From the NCBI RefSeq assembly GCF_007000325.2, contig NZ_CP117270.1, forward strand, positions 124,001-188,000: DNA of 64,000 nt, read 5' to 3'. The stretch comes from Rhizobium rhododendri. Its GTDB lineage: Bacteria; Pseudomonadota; Alphaproteobacteria; Rhizobiales; Rhizobiaceae. The position numbers were made by a program, and so were the translations under genes. Every line of letters begins with the position of its first letter. Within the stretch, counting starts at the first letter, position 1. The notes below the pieces were generated by a model. It saw only the letters and a program-made list of their open reading frames with translations. It was not told the DNA's origin and searched no databases. This document shows positions 19,101 through 28,632 of this stretch, piece after piece.

Positions 19101-19948
19101 TGCGTGTCCTGAAATCGATGTTTCGCCAGCCCTCGGCGCTGTTCGGGTTGATCATCGTCATCGCCGTTGTCGTTATGGCGATCGCGGCGCCGCTGCTGGC
19201 GCCCTTCAGCCCCGATGACCAGATGTTCGATGGCCTGTCGCTGGATGGCGCGCCGTTGCCGCCCGGCGGCCCCTATCTGCTCGGCACCGATACGCTCGGC
19301 CGCGACCTGTTCTCCCGGCTGCTGTTCGGCGCTCGCACCTCGCTGGTCATCGGCCTTGTTGCTAATGGCATTGCGGTCGCCATCGGCCTCTTCATTGGTA
19401 TTGTCGCTGGTTATGTGGGGGGCTTCTTCGGCAATCTGCTGATGCGCTTCACCGACCTGATGATGGCATTTCCGGCCCTGCTGCTTGCCATTGTGCTGGC
19501 GGCCCTGCTGCACCCTAGCCTGTGGATCGTGGCGATGGTCATCGCGCTCGTCAACTGGGTGCAGGTCGCGCGCATCGTCTATACCGAGACGCGCGGATTG
19601 GTGGAGCGCGACTTCATGATGGCGGAGCGCTCGCTGGGCGCCGGCCACGGCCGTATCCTGCTTCTGCACATCCTGCCGCATCTGATGCCGACGGCGATCG
19701 TCTGGGGCACGCTCGGTATCGCAACGACGGTGCTGCTCGAGGCGACGCTGTCCTTCCTCGGCATCGGCGTACAGCCGCCGCAGCCCTCCTGGGGAAATAT
19801 CATCTTCGAGAGCCAGAGCTACTTCGAATCCGCCCCCTGGTTGGTGTTCATTCCGGGCGCCGTGATCCTGCTGACCGCTTTGTCGTTCAACCTCGTCGGC
19901 GATGCGCTGCGCGACATTCTCGATCCGACCCAGAGAGGGCGCGGCTGA
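19100..19948 (+). CDS. DppC/OppC-type ABC permease
   Basis: A 282-residue membrane protein with about six helices. It has the typical DppC N-terminus with one membrane segment, then GTDTLGRDLFSRLLFGARTSL, and the EAA loop REVERDFMMAERSLGAGHGRILLLHILP region near residues 170-200 (read as VERDFMMAERSLGAGHGRIL). The C-terminus LVGDALRDILDPTQRG is the family signature. In contrast to most Dpp operons the C-type permease gene comes before the B-type gene. It shares single bases with both neighbouring genes. Confidence 0.9.
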   Translation: MRVLKSMFRQPSALFGLIIVIAVVVMAIAAPLLAPFSPDDQMFDGLSLDGAPLPPGGPYLLGTDTLGRDLFSRLLFGARTSLVIGLVANGIAVAIGLFIGIVAGYVGGFFGNLLMRFTDLMMAFPALLLAIVLAALLHPSLWIVAMVIALVNWVQVARIVYTETRGLVERDFMMAERSLGAGHGRILLLHILPHLMPTAIVWGTLGIATTVLLEATLSFLGIGVQPPQPSWGNIIFESQSYFESAPWLVFIPGAVILLTALSFNLVGDALRDILDPTQRGRG

Positions 19949-20868
19949 TGGCCCTTCTCATTCTCCGCCGACTTGTTCAGGCGGCACTCATCCTGCTCGG
20001 CGTCGGCGCCATCACCTTCCTGCTGCTCTACGCACTGCCGGCCGATCCTGCCGTACTGATCGCCGGCCGCAGCGCTACACCGGCAACCGTCGCCGCCATT
20101 CGCCATGAACTGGGGCTGGACCAGCCGTTGGTGCTGCAGTTCCTGCATTATCTCAGTGGCATCCTGCATGGCGATCTCGGTCGCTCCTATACGCAGAAGA
20201 CATCCGTGCTGCCGCTGATCCTCGCCCGCCTACCGGCGACGCTGATCCTCATGGCGGCCGGCATCCTGGTCGAAGTTGTCCTCGGTATCACGCTCGGGAC
20301 CATTGCCGCCGTGCGCCGCGGTGGCTTTGTCGACCGGCTGGTGATGATGGCGTCCTTCGTCGGGGTGTCCGCCCCGCAATTCGTCGTTGCACTGCTGCTC
20401 CTCTACGTCTTTGCGGCGACGCTCGGCTGGTTCCCAATGAGCGGCTACGGCACGCCCAATCATGTGGTGCTGCCGGCCGTCACGCTCGGCATCCTCGGTG
20501 CCGGCTGGTATGCGCGCATGGTGCGCTCGGCGATGATCGACGTGCTCAACCAGGATTATGTGCGCACGGCGCGCGCTAAGGGCCTGTCGTCGTCGCGGAT
20601 CATCTTTCGTCATGCCCTGCCCAACGCCATCCTGCCGATCATCGCCATGATCGGCATCGATATCGGCCAGTTCATGAGCGGTGTCGTCGTGGTCGAGGCC
20701 GTCTACGGCTGGCCAGGCATCGGCCAGCTCGCATGGCAGGCCATCCAGCAGGTCGATATCCCGATCATCATGGGCGTCACCATCGTCTCGGCCCTCGCCA
20801 TCGTCATCGGCAACCTGATCGCCGATATCGTCGCTCCGTTCATCGACCCGCGTATCCGCGCGCAATAA
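19948..20868 (+). CDS. DppB/OppB-type ABC permease
   Basis: A 306-residue membrane protein. It starts MALLILRRLVQAALILLGVGAITFLLL, the usual first helix of DppB, then carries the periplasmic stretch with LGLDQPLVLQFLHYLSGILHGDLGRSY. The EAA loop is NQDYVRTARAKGLSSSRIIFRHALPNA. It forms the channel with the C-type permease upstream. The next gene, a binding protein, starts 30 bases later. Confidence 0.92.
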   Translation: MALLILRRLVQAALILLGVGAITFLLLYALPADPAVLIAGRSATPATVAAIRHELGLDQPLVLQFLHYLSGILHGDLGRSYTQKTSVLPLILARLPATLILMAAGILVEVVLGITLGTIAAVRRGGFVDRLVMMASFVGVSAPQFVVALLLLYVFAATLGWFPMSGYGTPNHVVLPAVTLGILGAGWYARMVRSAMIDVLNQDYVRTARAKGLSSSRIIFRHALPNAILPIIAMIGIDIGQFMSGVVVVEAVYGWPGIGQLAWQAIQQVDIPIIMGVTIVSALAIVIGNLIADIVAPFIDPRIRAQ

Positions 20869-20898
20869 CCAAGCAAAAACCAACAGAGGAGTTCACCA

Positions 20899-22533
20899 AT
20901 GACAAAAACCTTCCTGCGACGTGCAGCTCTGGCTGCCATGCTCGCGACCACCTCCCTGGTGCCGGCGCTCGCCGTCCAGGCTGCCGACAAGCCTGTCGAC
21001 GGCGGAAAGATAGTCGTCACCTACAAGGACGACATCGCAACGCTCGATCCGGCCATTGGCTATGACTGGCAGAACTGGTCGATGATCAACGCGATGTTCT
21101 CGCGCCTTGTCGACTACACGCCCGGCACGACCGAGTTGAAGCCTTCGCTGGCCGAAAGCTACACGGTGTCCGAGGACGGCAAGACATACACCTTCAAGCT
21201 GCGCGCTGGCGTTAAATTCACCAACGGCCGCGAAGTGACCGCCGCGGACGTCAAATATTCGATCGAGCGCGCCGTCAATCCGAAGACGCAGGGCCCTGGC
21301 GCCGGCTTCTTCCACTCGATTGTCGGCTCCGACGCGATGACCGCCGGCACCTCACAGACGCTCGATGGCATCACTGTCGTTGACGACCACACCGTCAAGT
21401 TCACGCTGGTGCAGCCGGACGCGACGTTCCTCAATGTGCTCGCCCTCAACTTCTCTTCCGTCGTTCCGAAGGAAGCAGTCGAGGCGGCGAACGGCGACTT
21501 CGGCAAGAAGCCGGTCGGCTCCGGCGCTTTCATCCTGAAGGAATGGACGGTCGGCCAGCGCCTCGTGTTCGAGAAGAACCCTGACTACTTCGTCAAGGAC
21601 CGCCCGCATATCGATGGCTACACGGTCGAAATCGGCCAGGAGCCGCTCGTGGCGCTGCTGCGTCTGCAGAAGGGCGAAGTCGATGTTGCCGGCGACGGTA
21701 TCCCGCCTGCCAAATACCTCGAGATGAAGAACTCGAAGGATTTCGAAGGCATGATCGTGGATCGTCAGCAGCTGGAAACGAGCTATGTGACGCTCAACAC
21801 GCAGGTAAAGCCGCTCGACAACGTCAAGGTCCGCCAGGCGCTGAACATGGCTGTCAACAAGGAGCGCATCGTTCGCATCATCAACGGTCGCGCCGTGCCG
21901 GCAAACCAGGTACTGCCGCCGCTGATGCCGGGCTACGACAAGGATTACAAGGGCTATGCCTACAGCGTCGAGAAAGCCAAGGCACTGCTGGCCGAGGCCG
22001 GCCTGAAGGATGGCTTCACGACCCAGCTCTACACCTCCAACACCGATCCGCAGCCGCGCATCGCCCAGGCGATCCAGCAGGATCTCGCCGCCGTCGGCGT
22101 CAAGGTCGAGATCAAGGCGCTTGCCAATCCGAACGTCATCGCTGCCGGCGGTACGCAGGGCCAGGCGCCGATGGCATGGTCGGGCGGTCTCGGCTGGATC
22201 GCCGACTTCCCGGATCCTTCCGACTTCTACGGACCGATCCTCGGCTGCGGCAGTGCCGTCGCCGGTGGCTGGAACTGGTCGTGGTACTGCAACAAGGAAA
22301 TCGAACCGCGCGCCCAGGCGGCCGACGCCATGCCGCTGCCTGCCAAGGCTGCGGAGCGCAACGAAGCCTGGAAAAAGATCTTCACCGAGATCCAGGAAAA
22401 GGATGCGCCGTGGATCCCCGTGTTCAACGAGCGCCGGGTTGTTGCCAAGTCGAAGCGGATGGGCGGACCGGATGAGATCTACATCGATCCGACCCGCGTC
22501 ATCGATTACGAAGCGATCTTCGTCAAGAAGTAA
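20899..22533 (+). CDS. Dpp/Opp-type ABC substrate-binding protein (SBP_bac_5)
   Basis: A 544-residue periplasmic protein with a signal peptide ending AVQAADK. The mature part has the family signature GKTYTFKLRAGVKFTNGREVTAADVKYSIERAV near residues 90-125 and RQALNMAVNKERIV near 310. AGAGGAG lies 8 bases before the ATG. Such proteins bind peptides, but many also bind other compounds; with an AmiC/AmiR-type switch and a formamidase-like enzyme in the operon, an amide or short amidated peptide is likely here. Confidence 0.9.
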   Translation: MTKTFLRRAALAAMLATTSLVPALAVQAADKPVDGGKIVVTYKDDIATLDPAIGYDWQNWSMINAMFSRLVDYTPGTTELKPSLAESYTVSEDGKTYTFKLRAGVKFTNGREVTAADVKYSIERAVNPKTQGPGAGFFHSIVGSDAMTAGTSQTLDGITVVDDHTVKFTLVQPDATFLNVLALNFSSVVPKEAVEAANGDFGKKPVGSGAFILKEWTVGQRLVFEKNPDYFVKDRPHIDGYTVEIGQEPLVALLRLQKGEVDVAGDGIPPAKYLEMKNSKDFEGMIVDRQQLETSYVTLNTQVKPLDNVKVRQALNMAVNKERIVRIINGRAVPANQVLPPLMPGYDKDYKGYAYSVEKAKALLAEAGLKDGFTTQLYTSNTDPQPRIAQAIQQDLAAVGVKVEIKALANPNVIAAGGTQGQAPMAWSGGLGWIADFPDPSDFYGPILGCGSAVAGGWNWSWYCNKEIEPRAQAADAMPLPAKAAERNEAWKKIFTEIQEKDAPWIPVFNERRVVAKSKRMGGPDEIYIDPTRVIDYEAIFVKK

Positions 22534-22549
22534 GCCGATCGGTTCAATA

Positions 22550-22575
22550 CCTCCCTGGGCACTGCCCCGGGGAGG
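22550..22575 (+). other. Intra-operon hairpin after the binding-protein gene
   Basis: CCTCCC and GGGAGG pair, with inner GGG-CCC pairs across a small bulge. It lies 17 bases after the binding-protein stop and before the amidase gene. No T-run follows; a role in transcript stability or partial termination is inferred. Confidence 0.5.
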
Positions 22576-22595
22576 CTCAATCTTCGGAGGCAAGC

Positions 22596-23540
22596 ATGTG
22601 CATCGTCTGCACCCACACCATTCACCGCGCCCAGCATAATTTCGGCTGGAACCGGGATTTCGAACCCGCTGTCGTCGCCAAACCCGGTGAAACGATCCAT
22701 TTCGAATGCATGGATTCGTCCGGCGGACAGCTGGGCGCCGACGCGACCCTGGCATCGCTGAAGGAACTCGATTTCGGCAAGATCAATCCGGTCTCCGGCC
22801 CTGTCTATGTGGAGGGCGCGATGCCGGGGGACGCATTGAAGGTCACGCTCCGCCGCTTCGTGCCGTCGGGCCTCGGCTGGACCGCCAATATTCCAGGGTT
22901 TGGACTTCTGGCCGACCAGTTTCCCGACCCTGCTTTGCACATGTGGTCCTATGATGCCAACGCCATGACGCCCGCCCTTTATGGCCCCGGCGGTCGCGTA
23001 CCGCTGAAGCCTTTTGCCGGAACTATCGGTGTCGCCCCTGCCGCCCCAGGTTTGCACTCCGTCGTGCCGCCACGCAATGTCGGCGGCAATCTCGATATCC
23101 GGGATCTCAGCGCCGGCGTAACGCTGTACCTGCCGATCGAAGTGGAGGGTGCGCTGTTCTCGATCGGCGATACCCATGCCGCGCAGGGCGACGGCGAGGT
23201 CTGTGGCACGGCTATCGAAAGCCAGATGAATGTCGAGGCGACGATCGAGCTGGTCAAGGATGCGCGCCTGAAGAGCCCGCGCTTTACGACAACCGAGCCG
23301 GTCACCCGCCATCTCGACGGCGCTGGCTATGAGGTGACGACAGGCATCGGGCCGGACCTGATGACCGGTGCGCGGGAAGCCCTGATGCGGATGATCGACC
23401 TGCTCGGCGAAGAGCATGGCATGAGCCCGGTCGATGCCTACATGCTGTGCTCTGTCTGCGGCGACCTCCGGATCAGCGAGATCGTCGACATGCCGAACTG
23501 GGTGGTGTCGTTCTACTTCCCGAGGATCGTGTTCGCGTGA
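22596..23540 (+). CDS. Acetamidase/formamidase family enzyme
   Basis: A 314-residue cytosolic hydrolase of the FmdA/AmdA family, which cleaves formamide or short amides to ammonia and the acid. Family landmarks are the N-terminal HTIHRAQHNFGWNRDFEPA, the PVYVEGAMPGDALKVTL strand, the GVAPAAPG loop, PPRNVGGNLDIRDLSAG and the catalytic-region GDTHAAQGDGEVCGTAIE. CGGAGGC lies before the ATG. It is the catabolic enzyme of the operon. The stop overlaps the GTG of the next gene (GTGA). Confidence 0.88.
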   Translation: MCIVCTHTIHRAQHNFGWNRDFEPAVVAKPGETIHFECMDSSGGQLGADATLASLKELDFGKINPVSGPVYVEGAMPGDALKVTLRRFVPSGLGWTANIPGFGLLADQFPDPALHMWSYDANAMTPALYGPGGRVPLKPFAGTIGVAPAAPGLHSVVPPRNVGGNLDIRDLSAGVTLYLPIEVEGALFSIGDTHAAQGDGEVCGTAIESQMNVEATIELVKDARLKSPRFTTTEPVTRHLDGAGYEVTTGIGPDLMTGAREALMRMIDLLGEEHGMSPVDAYMLCSVCGDLRISEIVDMPNWVVSFYFPRIVFA

Positions 23541-24649
23541 CGGAAACAGCCTCGTCGCCCGCCGCGCTTTCGGTGAGAAACCTGTGTGTCGATGCCCGCA
23601 CGCCGGAAGGCCGGCGGCGGGTACTCGACGACATCGATTTCGATCTCATGACCGGCGAGACCCTCTGCCTTGCCGGCGAATCGGGTTCCGGCAAGTCGGT
23701 AACCTCGCTCGCCGTCATGGGCTTGCTCCCGAAAGCATCCTTGCAGGTGGCGTCCGGCAAGATCATGCTCGCCGGCCGCGACCTGCTGTCCTTGCCGGAG
23801 CGGGCGATGCGCAAGGTGCGCGGCGGCGAGATCGCCATGGTCTTCCAGGAGCCGATGACCTCGCTGAACCCGGTGATATCAGTCGGCGACCAGCTGACAG
23901 AGGCGATCCGCGAGCATCAGGACAGCGACACCGCAAGCGCTGTGGCTTCCGCCCTGCGCATGCTCGACGCCGTCCAGATCACCGATCCGGCGCGGCGGCT
24001 GAAGCAGTTTCCCCATGAGCTTTCCGGGGGGATGCGACAGCGGGTGATGATCGCCATGGCGCTCTCCTGCCGCCCCAAGGTGCTGATCGCCGACGAACCG
24101 ACCACGGCGCTTGATGTCACTGTCCAGGCACAGATCCTGAGTTTGATGCGAGAGCTGAAATCGGAGTTCGGGACCTCGATCATCCTCATCACCCATGACA
24201 TGGGGGTTGTGGCGGAAATGGCGGATCGCGTCGTGATCATGCAAAACGGCCGCATGGTCGAAAAGGGAGCTGCGATCGATATCTTCGAGCGCCCGACCCA
24301 CGCCTATACGCAGGAGTTGCTGGGGGCCGTGCCGCGTCTTGGCGCCCATGCCGGCACGGACGGTCCACCGCGCGTCACCGCCAGAGGCCTGGTCGCACCG
24401 ACGCCGCTCGACCGGACGCCGGTGCTCAACGTCAGCAATCTGACCGTTACCTACGGCAGCCAGTCAGGCTGGCTCCTCAAGACAGCCAAGCCGGCGGCAG
24501 CGGTCGATGGCGTATCCTTCGACATCCTGCCCGGCAAAACGCTTGGTCTCGTCGGCGAAAGCGGCTCGGGAAAGTCGACGACGGGCAAAGCCGTGCTCGG
24601 CCTCATTCCCTACCAGGGCGACGTTGTGATCGACGGTCGCAATATATAG
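23537..24649 (+). CDS. Double ABC ATPase, first domain plus start of second (open frame ends at a frameshift)
   Basis: The GTG at 23537 begins a 370-residue frame. Domain 1 is complete: Walker [10 protein letters not shown]-loop [11 protein letters not shown], signature [15 protein letters not shown], Walker [15 protein letters not shown] and switch ITHDMG. A second domain starts after a linker, with Walker [13 protein letters not shown] near residue 340, then the frame stops at TAG 24647 within GRNI. The rest of domain 2 continues in another frame. Related rhizobial genes are single frames of about 550 codons. In this sequence the protein would have one full ATPase domain and would lack the signature and Walker B of the second. 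Confidence 0.85.
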   Translation: MTETASSPAALSVRNLCVDARTPEGRRRVLDDIDFDLMTGETLCLAGESGSGKSVTSLAVMGLLPKASLQVASGKIMLAGRDLLSLPERAMRKVRGGEIAMVFQEPMTSLNPVISVGDQLTEAIREHQDSDTASAVASALRMLDAVQITDPARRLKQFPHELSGGMRQRVMIAMALSCRPKVLIADEPTTALDVTVQAQILSLMRELKSEFGTSIILITHDMGVVAEMADRVVIMQNGRMVEKGAAIDIFERPTHAYTQELLGAVPRLGAHAGTDGPPRVTARGLVAPTPLDRTPVLNVSNLTVTYGSQSGWLLKTAKPAAAVDGVSFDILPGKTLGLVGESGSGKSTTGKAVLGLIPYQGDVVIDGRNI

Positions 24650-24669
24650 GGGGACTCAGCCAGCGCGAC

Positions 24670-25239
24670 ATGCAGCCGGTTCGCCGCTCCGCCCAAATGA
24701 TCTTCCAGGACCCCTATGCATCGCTCGATCCTCGCATGGCGGTGGGGGCTGCGGTTGCCGAGCCGATGATTATCCACGGCATTGGCAGCAAATCGGAGCG
24801 TCGCGACCGGGTGGCAGAGCTGCTGCGCCGCGTCGGCCTGACGCCCGATGCCGCAACCCGCTATCCGCACGAGTTCTCCGGCGGCCAGCGCCAGCGCATC
24901 TGTATCGCGCGCGCCCTGGCACTGGAACCGAAGCTGATCGTTGCTGACGAAAGCGTGGCAGCGCTCGACGTTTCCGTGCGGGCGCGGGTTCTCGACCTGC
25001 TGCTCGAACTGCAAGAGACGATGGGTCTCGCCTATCTCTTCATTTCGCACGACATGGCGGTCATCGAGCGGATGTCGCACCATGTCGTGGTCATGCGCTA
25101 CGGTAAAATCGTCGAGAGCGGCACGCGCCGCCAGGTGTTCGAGACGCCGAAGGATGCCTATACGCAGGCCCTTCTGGCCGCCGTTCCCGCACCTGATCCG
25201 CGCGCCCGTGGCCGCAGGCTGGCAGTCCAGCAGTCATGA
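24670..25239 (+). pseudogene. C-terminal part of the double ABC ATPase, displaced by a frameshift
   Basis: This frame encodes the remainder of the second ATPase domain: [12 protein letters not shown], signature [15 protein letters not shown], Walker [15 protein letters not shown] and switch ISHDMAV, then a normal C-terminus. It has no Walker A and no convincing ribosome binding site. Reading back from 24670 in its own frame gives [10 protein letters not shown], which joins the upstream frame after GRNI if two bases of the ATATATA run at about 24641-24648 are removed. Expressed alone it could not bind ATP normally. It could be a real lesion or a sequencing error. Confidence 0.8.
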
Positions 25240-25245
25240 GAAAAT

Positions 25246-25275
25246 CCGGAAACCAGACCAATGCCTGGTTTCCGG
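25246..25275 (-). terminator. Terminator for the GT2-GtrA gene
   Basis: A perfect 11-bp stem (CCGGAAACCAG with CTGGTTTCCGG) and an 8-base loop lie just past the stop of the minus-strand glycosyltransferase. On that strand the stem is followed by ATTTTC. On the plus strand no T-run follows, so it ends the leftward transcript most clearly. Confidence 0.8.
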
Positions 25276-25281
25276 CCCGGC

Positions 25282-26445
25282 TTAGCGCTTGCGCCAGGTA
25301 ATGGCTGAGTTGGTGAAGTAGTTCCAGGCAGCCCCGATGGCGGCACCTGCGAGGCCGGCCAACCACCAGCGTGGTTCACTATTATAGAATGCAGTCGACA
25401 CGCCGACACCGGCAAAGACGCCGAAACTGCAGAGGGCTGCAAACATGCCGAGCCCGGTCACGAACCGCCACCCGTGCCGGCGCCTGTCCCTGTAGGTGAG
25501 AGCGTTGTTCAGGGTGTAGTTCACGACCATGGTGATGAGCATGGCGGCAGTCTGCGCCGTTGGAAAGTCCAGCCCTGCCCCGAGCAGTATGCGCAGAAAG
25601 GCGAGGTTGACCACGAGGCCCGTGGAGCCGACCAGGCAGAAGGCCAGGAAGCGCGCAGAGATGAAGTCGCCAGAAGCCTTGGAGATGAGAAGCCCGAGAT
25701 ATTCGAACACCACCGATGCATCGAGTTTGCTGACACCGTGCAAGCGCGGGCTGAATGCGTAGGACACTTCCTCGATTCGCATCTGTTTCGGCGACGACGC
25801 GACGATGTCGAGCAATATCTTGAAGCCTTGGTTCGACAGGCGCGGCGCCACTGCCTCGACGAATTCGCGACGGATCATGAAAAACCCGCTCATCGGATCG
25901 CTGAGCCGCACTCCCAGCAGGGACTGCGCCATTCCCACCGCAAGCCGGCTGCCGGCATGGCGAATTCTCGAAAGCCCGTCCGATGCGCCGTCCGCTTGAA
26001 TGTAGCGGCTGGCGACGACGAGGTCAGCGTTGCCGGTGCGCAGAACGTTGAACATTTCCGCCAGCCGGGTTTCATCGTGCTGGAGGTCGGCATCCATGAC
26101 GGCAACCACGGGTGCGGAGCTGGATAGGATACCTTCTATGCAGGCGCCGGCGAGCCCCCGCCTGCCGACGCGGCGCAAGCCGCGGATGCGCCGGTCGTTG
26201 ACGGAAAGGGCGCGAACCTGGCCGATGGTGTCGTCGCTGGAATCGTCATCGACGAAAATCACCTCCCAGTCGATACCGGCCAGCGTCGCGCGCAGCCGAT
26301 CGACGAGAATGGCGACGCTTTCGCGCTCATTCAGCGTTGGAATGACGATGGAAAGCTCGGGACCGATGTGATCGAGGCTAATTTGAGCGCTGATGGCCGA
26401 GAGATCGTCCTCGACAAGGCGCGCGGCAGAGACACTTACATTCAT
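25282..26445 (-). CDS. GT2 glycosyltransferase fused to a GtrA membrane domain
   Basis: A 387-residue fusion. Residues about 30-235 are a DPM1-like GT2 domain with LSIVIPTLNERESV, the DDDSSDDT loop and the metal-binding DADLQHDE. Residues about 255-385 form a GtrA domain with four membrane helices, ending with NYFTNSAITWRKR. Such fusions transfer a sugar from a nucleotide donor to polyprenyl phosphate and help move the lipid-linked sugar across the membrane, supplying GT39/GT83 enzymes. An ATG at 26445 is preferred to TTG 26448. Two GT39-type enzymes occur nearby and may use its product. Confidence 0.88.
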   Translation of the reverse strand: MNVSVSAARLVEDDLSAISAQISLDHIGPELSIVIPTLNERESVAILVDRLRATLAGIDWEVIFVDDDSSDDTIGQVRALSVNDRRIRGLRRVGRRGLAGACIEGILSSSAPVVAVMDADLQHDETRLAEMFNVLRTGNADLVVASRYIQADGASDGLSRIRHAGSRLAVGMAQSLLGVRLSDPMSGFFMIRREFVEAVAPRLSNQGFKILLDIVASSPKQMRIEEVSYAFSPRLHGVSKLDASVVFEYLGLLISKASGDFISARFLAFCLVGSTGLVVNLAFLRILLGAGLDFPTAQTAAMLITMVVNYTLNNALTYRDRRRHGWRFVTGLGMFAALCSFGVFAGVGVSTAFYNSEPRWWLAGLAGAAIGAAWNYFTNSAITWRKR

Positions 26446-26622
26446 CAATCTTACGACCTTCGAGCGTTAATCCGGCGGTGGCATCAGGCCTTTGGATCGG
26501 CTGCCGGAATACGAACACCAAGCTCAGTCTCTGTCGGCGACGCGGACTGTCTGATCATGTCACTCTTGCACCCTTACCCTGACGACAAACTGAAGCGCTG
26601 CATGCGAATTCGATCGGGGTGC

Positions 26623-28632
26623 TCATTGCGACGGGCATTGTGCCGCCGGCGAGGCGCAGTCCCGATAGCCATATCCAATGCGGTAGTAGAACTTGCCGAT
26701 GGTAACGCCATTCCGGCTGACGCCATGCGTCTGGATATCCGTGAGGCGATCGAAGTAGCGTCCCGCGCCGGGTTTATCGACGTCGCTCTTTTTCAGGCTG
26801 ACCAGCATGATGGTGCGGCCCTGCATTTCCGCAGGCCTGTACCAATATCCGTACATGAGACTATCGTTGCCAAGCGGACCGGCGCCGACGGAGTTGCCCG
26901 CAACGTTGCCGTCGCGCCTGTTGTAGAAAGCGAGTTCGCTGGCAACGAAGTATTTGTCCATGCCTGCCACAAGCACGCTCTGGCCCGCCTGCTCCTCGAC
27001 AGACCGTTCGATCAGGCCGACTTCGCGGCCGAGATCGTCCCAGGCCACCGGCAATGTGCGGATGTTTCCGAGATGGCCCGCGAACGGCAGCCCGAGGACC
27101 AGATAGTGCAGACACACGGCGTATATGGCCAGCGTACCAAGCAGCGTCGGCGCCCAGGACCGGCGCAGCGCTGCGGCAATCCTGGAAGAACCGGAATTGG
27201 CGTCGATGATGGTCGCGGCGACGGCGGGCAGGATCGCGAGCCACACCGGTCCCGTCCAGTTGAGCTTCACCTCATGCCCGAGACTGAACGCTGCAAAAAC
27301 CGACAGGGGCGTCAACGTGAACACCAGCATGAACAGCGTCCTTCGTCTCATCTGCACATCGGTTTTCTGCGCCGTGACGAGGCGGCGAAGACATGAGGCC
27401 AGCGCTGCGATTGTGACGATGAGCCCAAGCGGCGTTAGCAGCAATGCCGCGCTTGCGACCAGCGCCGGGGGGGAAAAAGCCGGCGTGTCGGCGAGACGCT
27501 GGGTGCTCTGGAAGGCGAAAGACGCCCAGCCATGTGTCGCATTCCAGTAGATGACAGGGCTGAACAGGAAAAGCGCCGTCGCAGCTGCAAGATAGGGTTG
27601 CGGCCTCATCAGCCATCGCCTTGCTCGCGGGTCGATGAGCATGAAGATCAGGGCTGCGGGGCCGAGCAGCGCAATCGTGTATTTCGACAGCATGCCGAGA
27701 CCGGCACAGACCCCCACGCCCCACCAGGCATTGCGCTTGTCTGCAACCAGCGCCCGTTCGAGGAAGTACAGCGCCCCTGCCCAGGCCGCAGTCAGGGGCA
27801 CGTCCGGTGTCATCAGGAACCCGGTGTAAAAGAAGACGGGTAGCACGGCGGTGAGGACAAGCCCGACAATCGCGGTCGTCTTGTCGAAAAGATGGGCTGT
27901 CAGGCGGTAGACGAACAAGCACGTAACGATCCACGCAAGGTAGGCCCCGATGCGGACGCCGAATTCGGTATCGCCGAAAAGCGCGGTCCCAAGCCAGATC
28001 ATCCACGCGGACATCGGTGGGTGATCCAGGTAGCCGATGTCGATATGGCGGGAGAAGTTCCAATAATAGGCCTCTTCCGGCAGAAGATCGACGACGCCGA
28101 TATATGCGAGACGCAGCGCCAGCATATAGGACAACACGCCAGCTGCCGCCGACTGCCAGCGCGCCAGCGCCGAGGAAGGCCACGTCATCCGGAAGACGAA
28201 AAAGTGATTGCCGAAATAGCACGCAATCGCAGAAGCGCCGGCACCGAGGACGATTGCGGCTGACGGCGACCATGTCAGCAACGCCATCGCGTCCGCAAAT
28301 ACCCCGCCGCGTAGTCCGAACCCCAGAAAGCAGATTGCCACGTAGCGGCCAAGCTGATGCCAGACGCCTCCTCCGGCTGCCGCTCTGGAGTGCAGAATGT
28401 AGGAAAAGGTCGACACCACAGCAAAGCTCGCGGCCAATGCCACCGGCAGGCTGATGCCGAGACCGAAAAGTATCTCGAAGAGCAGCACGTCGATAGCGTA
28501 GGCCGTCAAGCTCACCCAGAGGAGAGGACGTGCTGCGAGCCCGGATCGTTGCTCCACGGAAATGTCGAGCGCTTGCCTGGCAACTGAGCCGGTACCTCCG
28601 GCCACCATCGCAGGCGTCGTCACGTCGCGCAC
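26623..28632 (-). CDS. GtrA-like domain fused to a GT39/ArnT-type glycosyltransferase
   Basis: A 669-residue membrane protein. The first 140 residues have four membrane helices with a GtrA-like pattern (VSLTAYAIDVLLFEILFGLG ... ACYFGNHFFVFR). From about 150 a polyprenyl-phosphate-sugar transferase follows: the acidic motif PEEAYYWNFS, DHPPMSAWMIWLG, about ten more helices and a periplasmic C-terminal domain. The sugar acceptor is probably lipid A, core or another envelope molecule. The start GTG 28632 is uncertain; an ATG lies at 28608. It is 177 bases upstream of the GT2-GtrA gene on the same strand, a likely functional partner. Confidence 0.85.
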   Translation of the reverse strand: MRDVTTPAMVAGGTGSVARQALDISVEQRSGLAARPLLWVSLTAYAIDVLLFEILFGLGISLPVALAASFAVVSTFSYILHSRAAAGGGVWHQLGRYVAICFLGFGLRGGVFADAMALLTWSPSAAIVLGAGASAIACYFGNHFFVFRMTWPSSALARWQSAAAGVLSYMLALRLAYIGVVDLLPEEAYYWNFSRHIDIGYLDHPPMSAWMIWLGTALFGDTEFGVRIGAYLAWIVTCLFVYRLTAHLFDKTTAIVGLVLTAVLPVFFYTGFLMTPDVPLTAAWAGALYFLERALVADKRNAWWGVGVCAGLGMLSKYTIALLGPAALIFMLIDPRARRWLMRPQPYLAAATALFLFSPVIYWNATHGWASFAFQSTQRLADTPAFSPPALVASAALLLTPLGLIVTIAALASCLRRLVTAQKTDVQMRRRTLFMLVFTLTPLSVFAAFSLGHEVKLNWTGPVWLAILPAVAATIIDANSGSSRIAAALRRSWAPTLLGTLAIYAVCLHYLVLGLPFAGHLGNIRTLPVAWDDLGREVGLIERSVEEQAGQSVLVAGMDKYFVASELAFYNRRDGNVAGNSVGAGPLGNDSLMYGYWYRPAEMQGRTIMLVSLKKSDVDKPGAGRYFDRLTDIQTHGVSRNGVTIGKFYYRIGYGYRDCASPAAQCPSQ

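Noticed and set aside
24636..24672. Programmed ribosomal frameshifting at the broken double ATPase.
   Set aside because: There is no slippery heptamer such as A AAA AAG and no stimulatory hairpin close by. A mutation or sequencing error explains the shift more simply.
26435..26455. CTTACA and CTTACG near the start of the GT2-GtrA gene, resembling the direct-repeat boxes.
   Set aside because: The two hexamers are 15 bases apart, not 11, and the first lies inside the coding start. It does not fit the box geometry.
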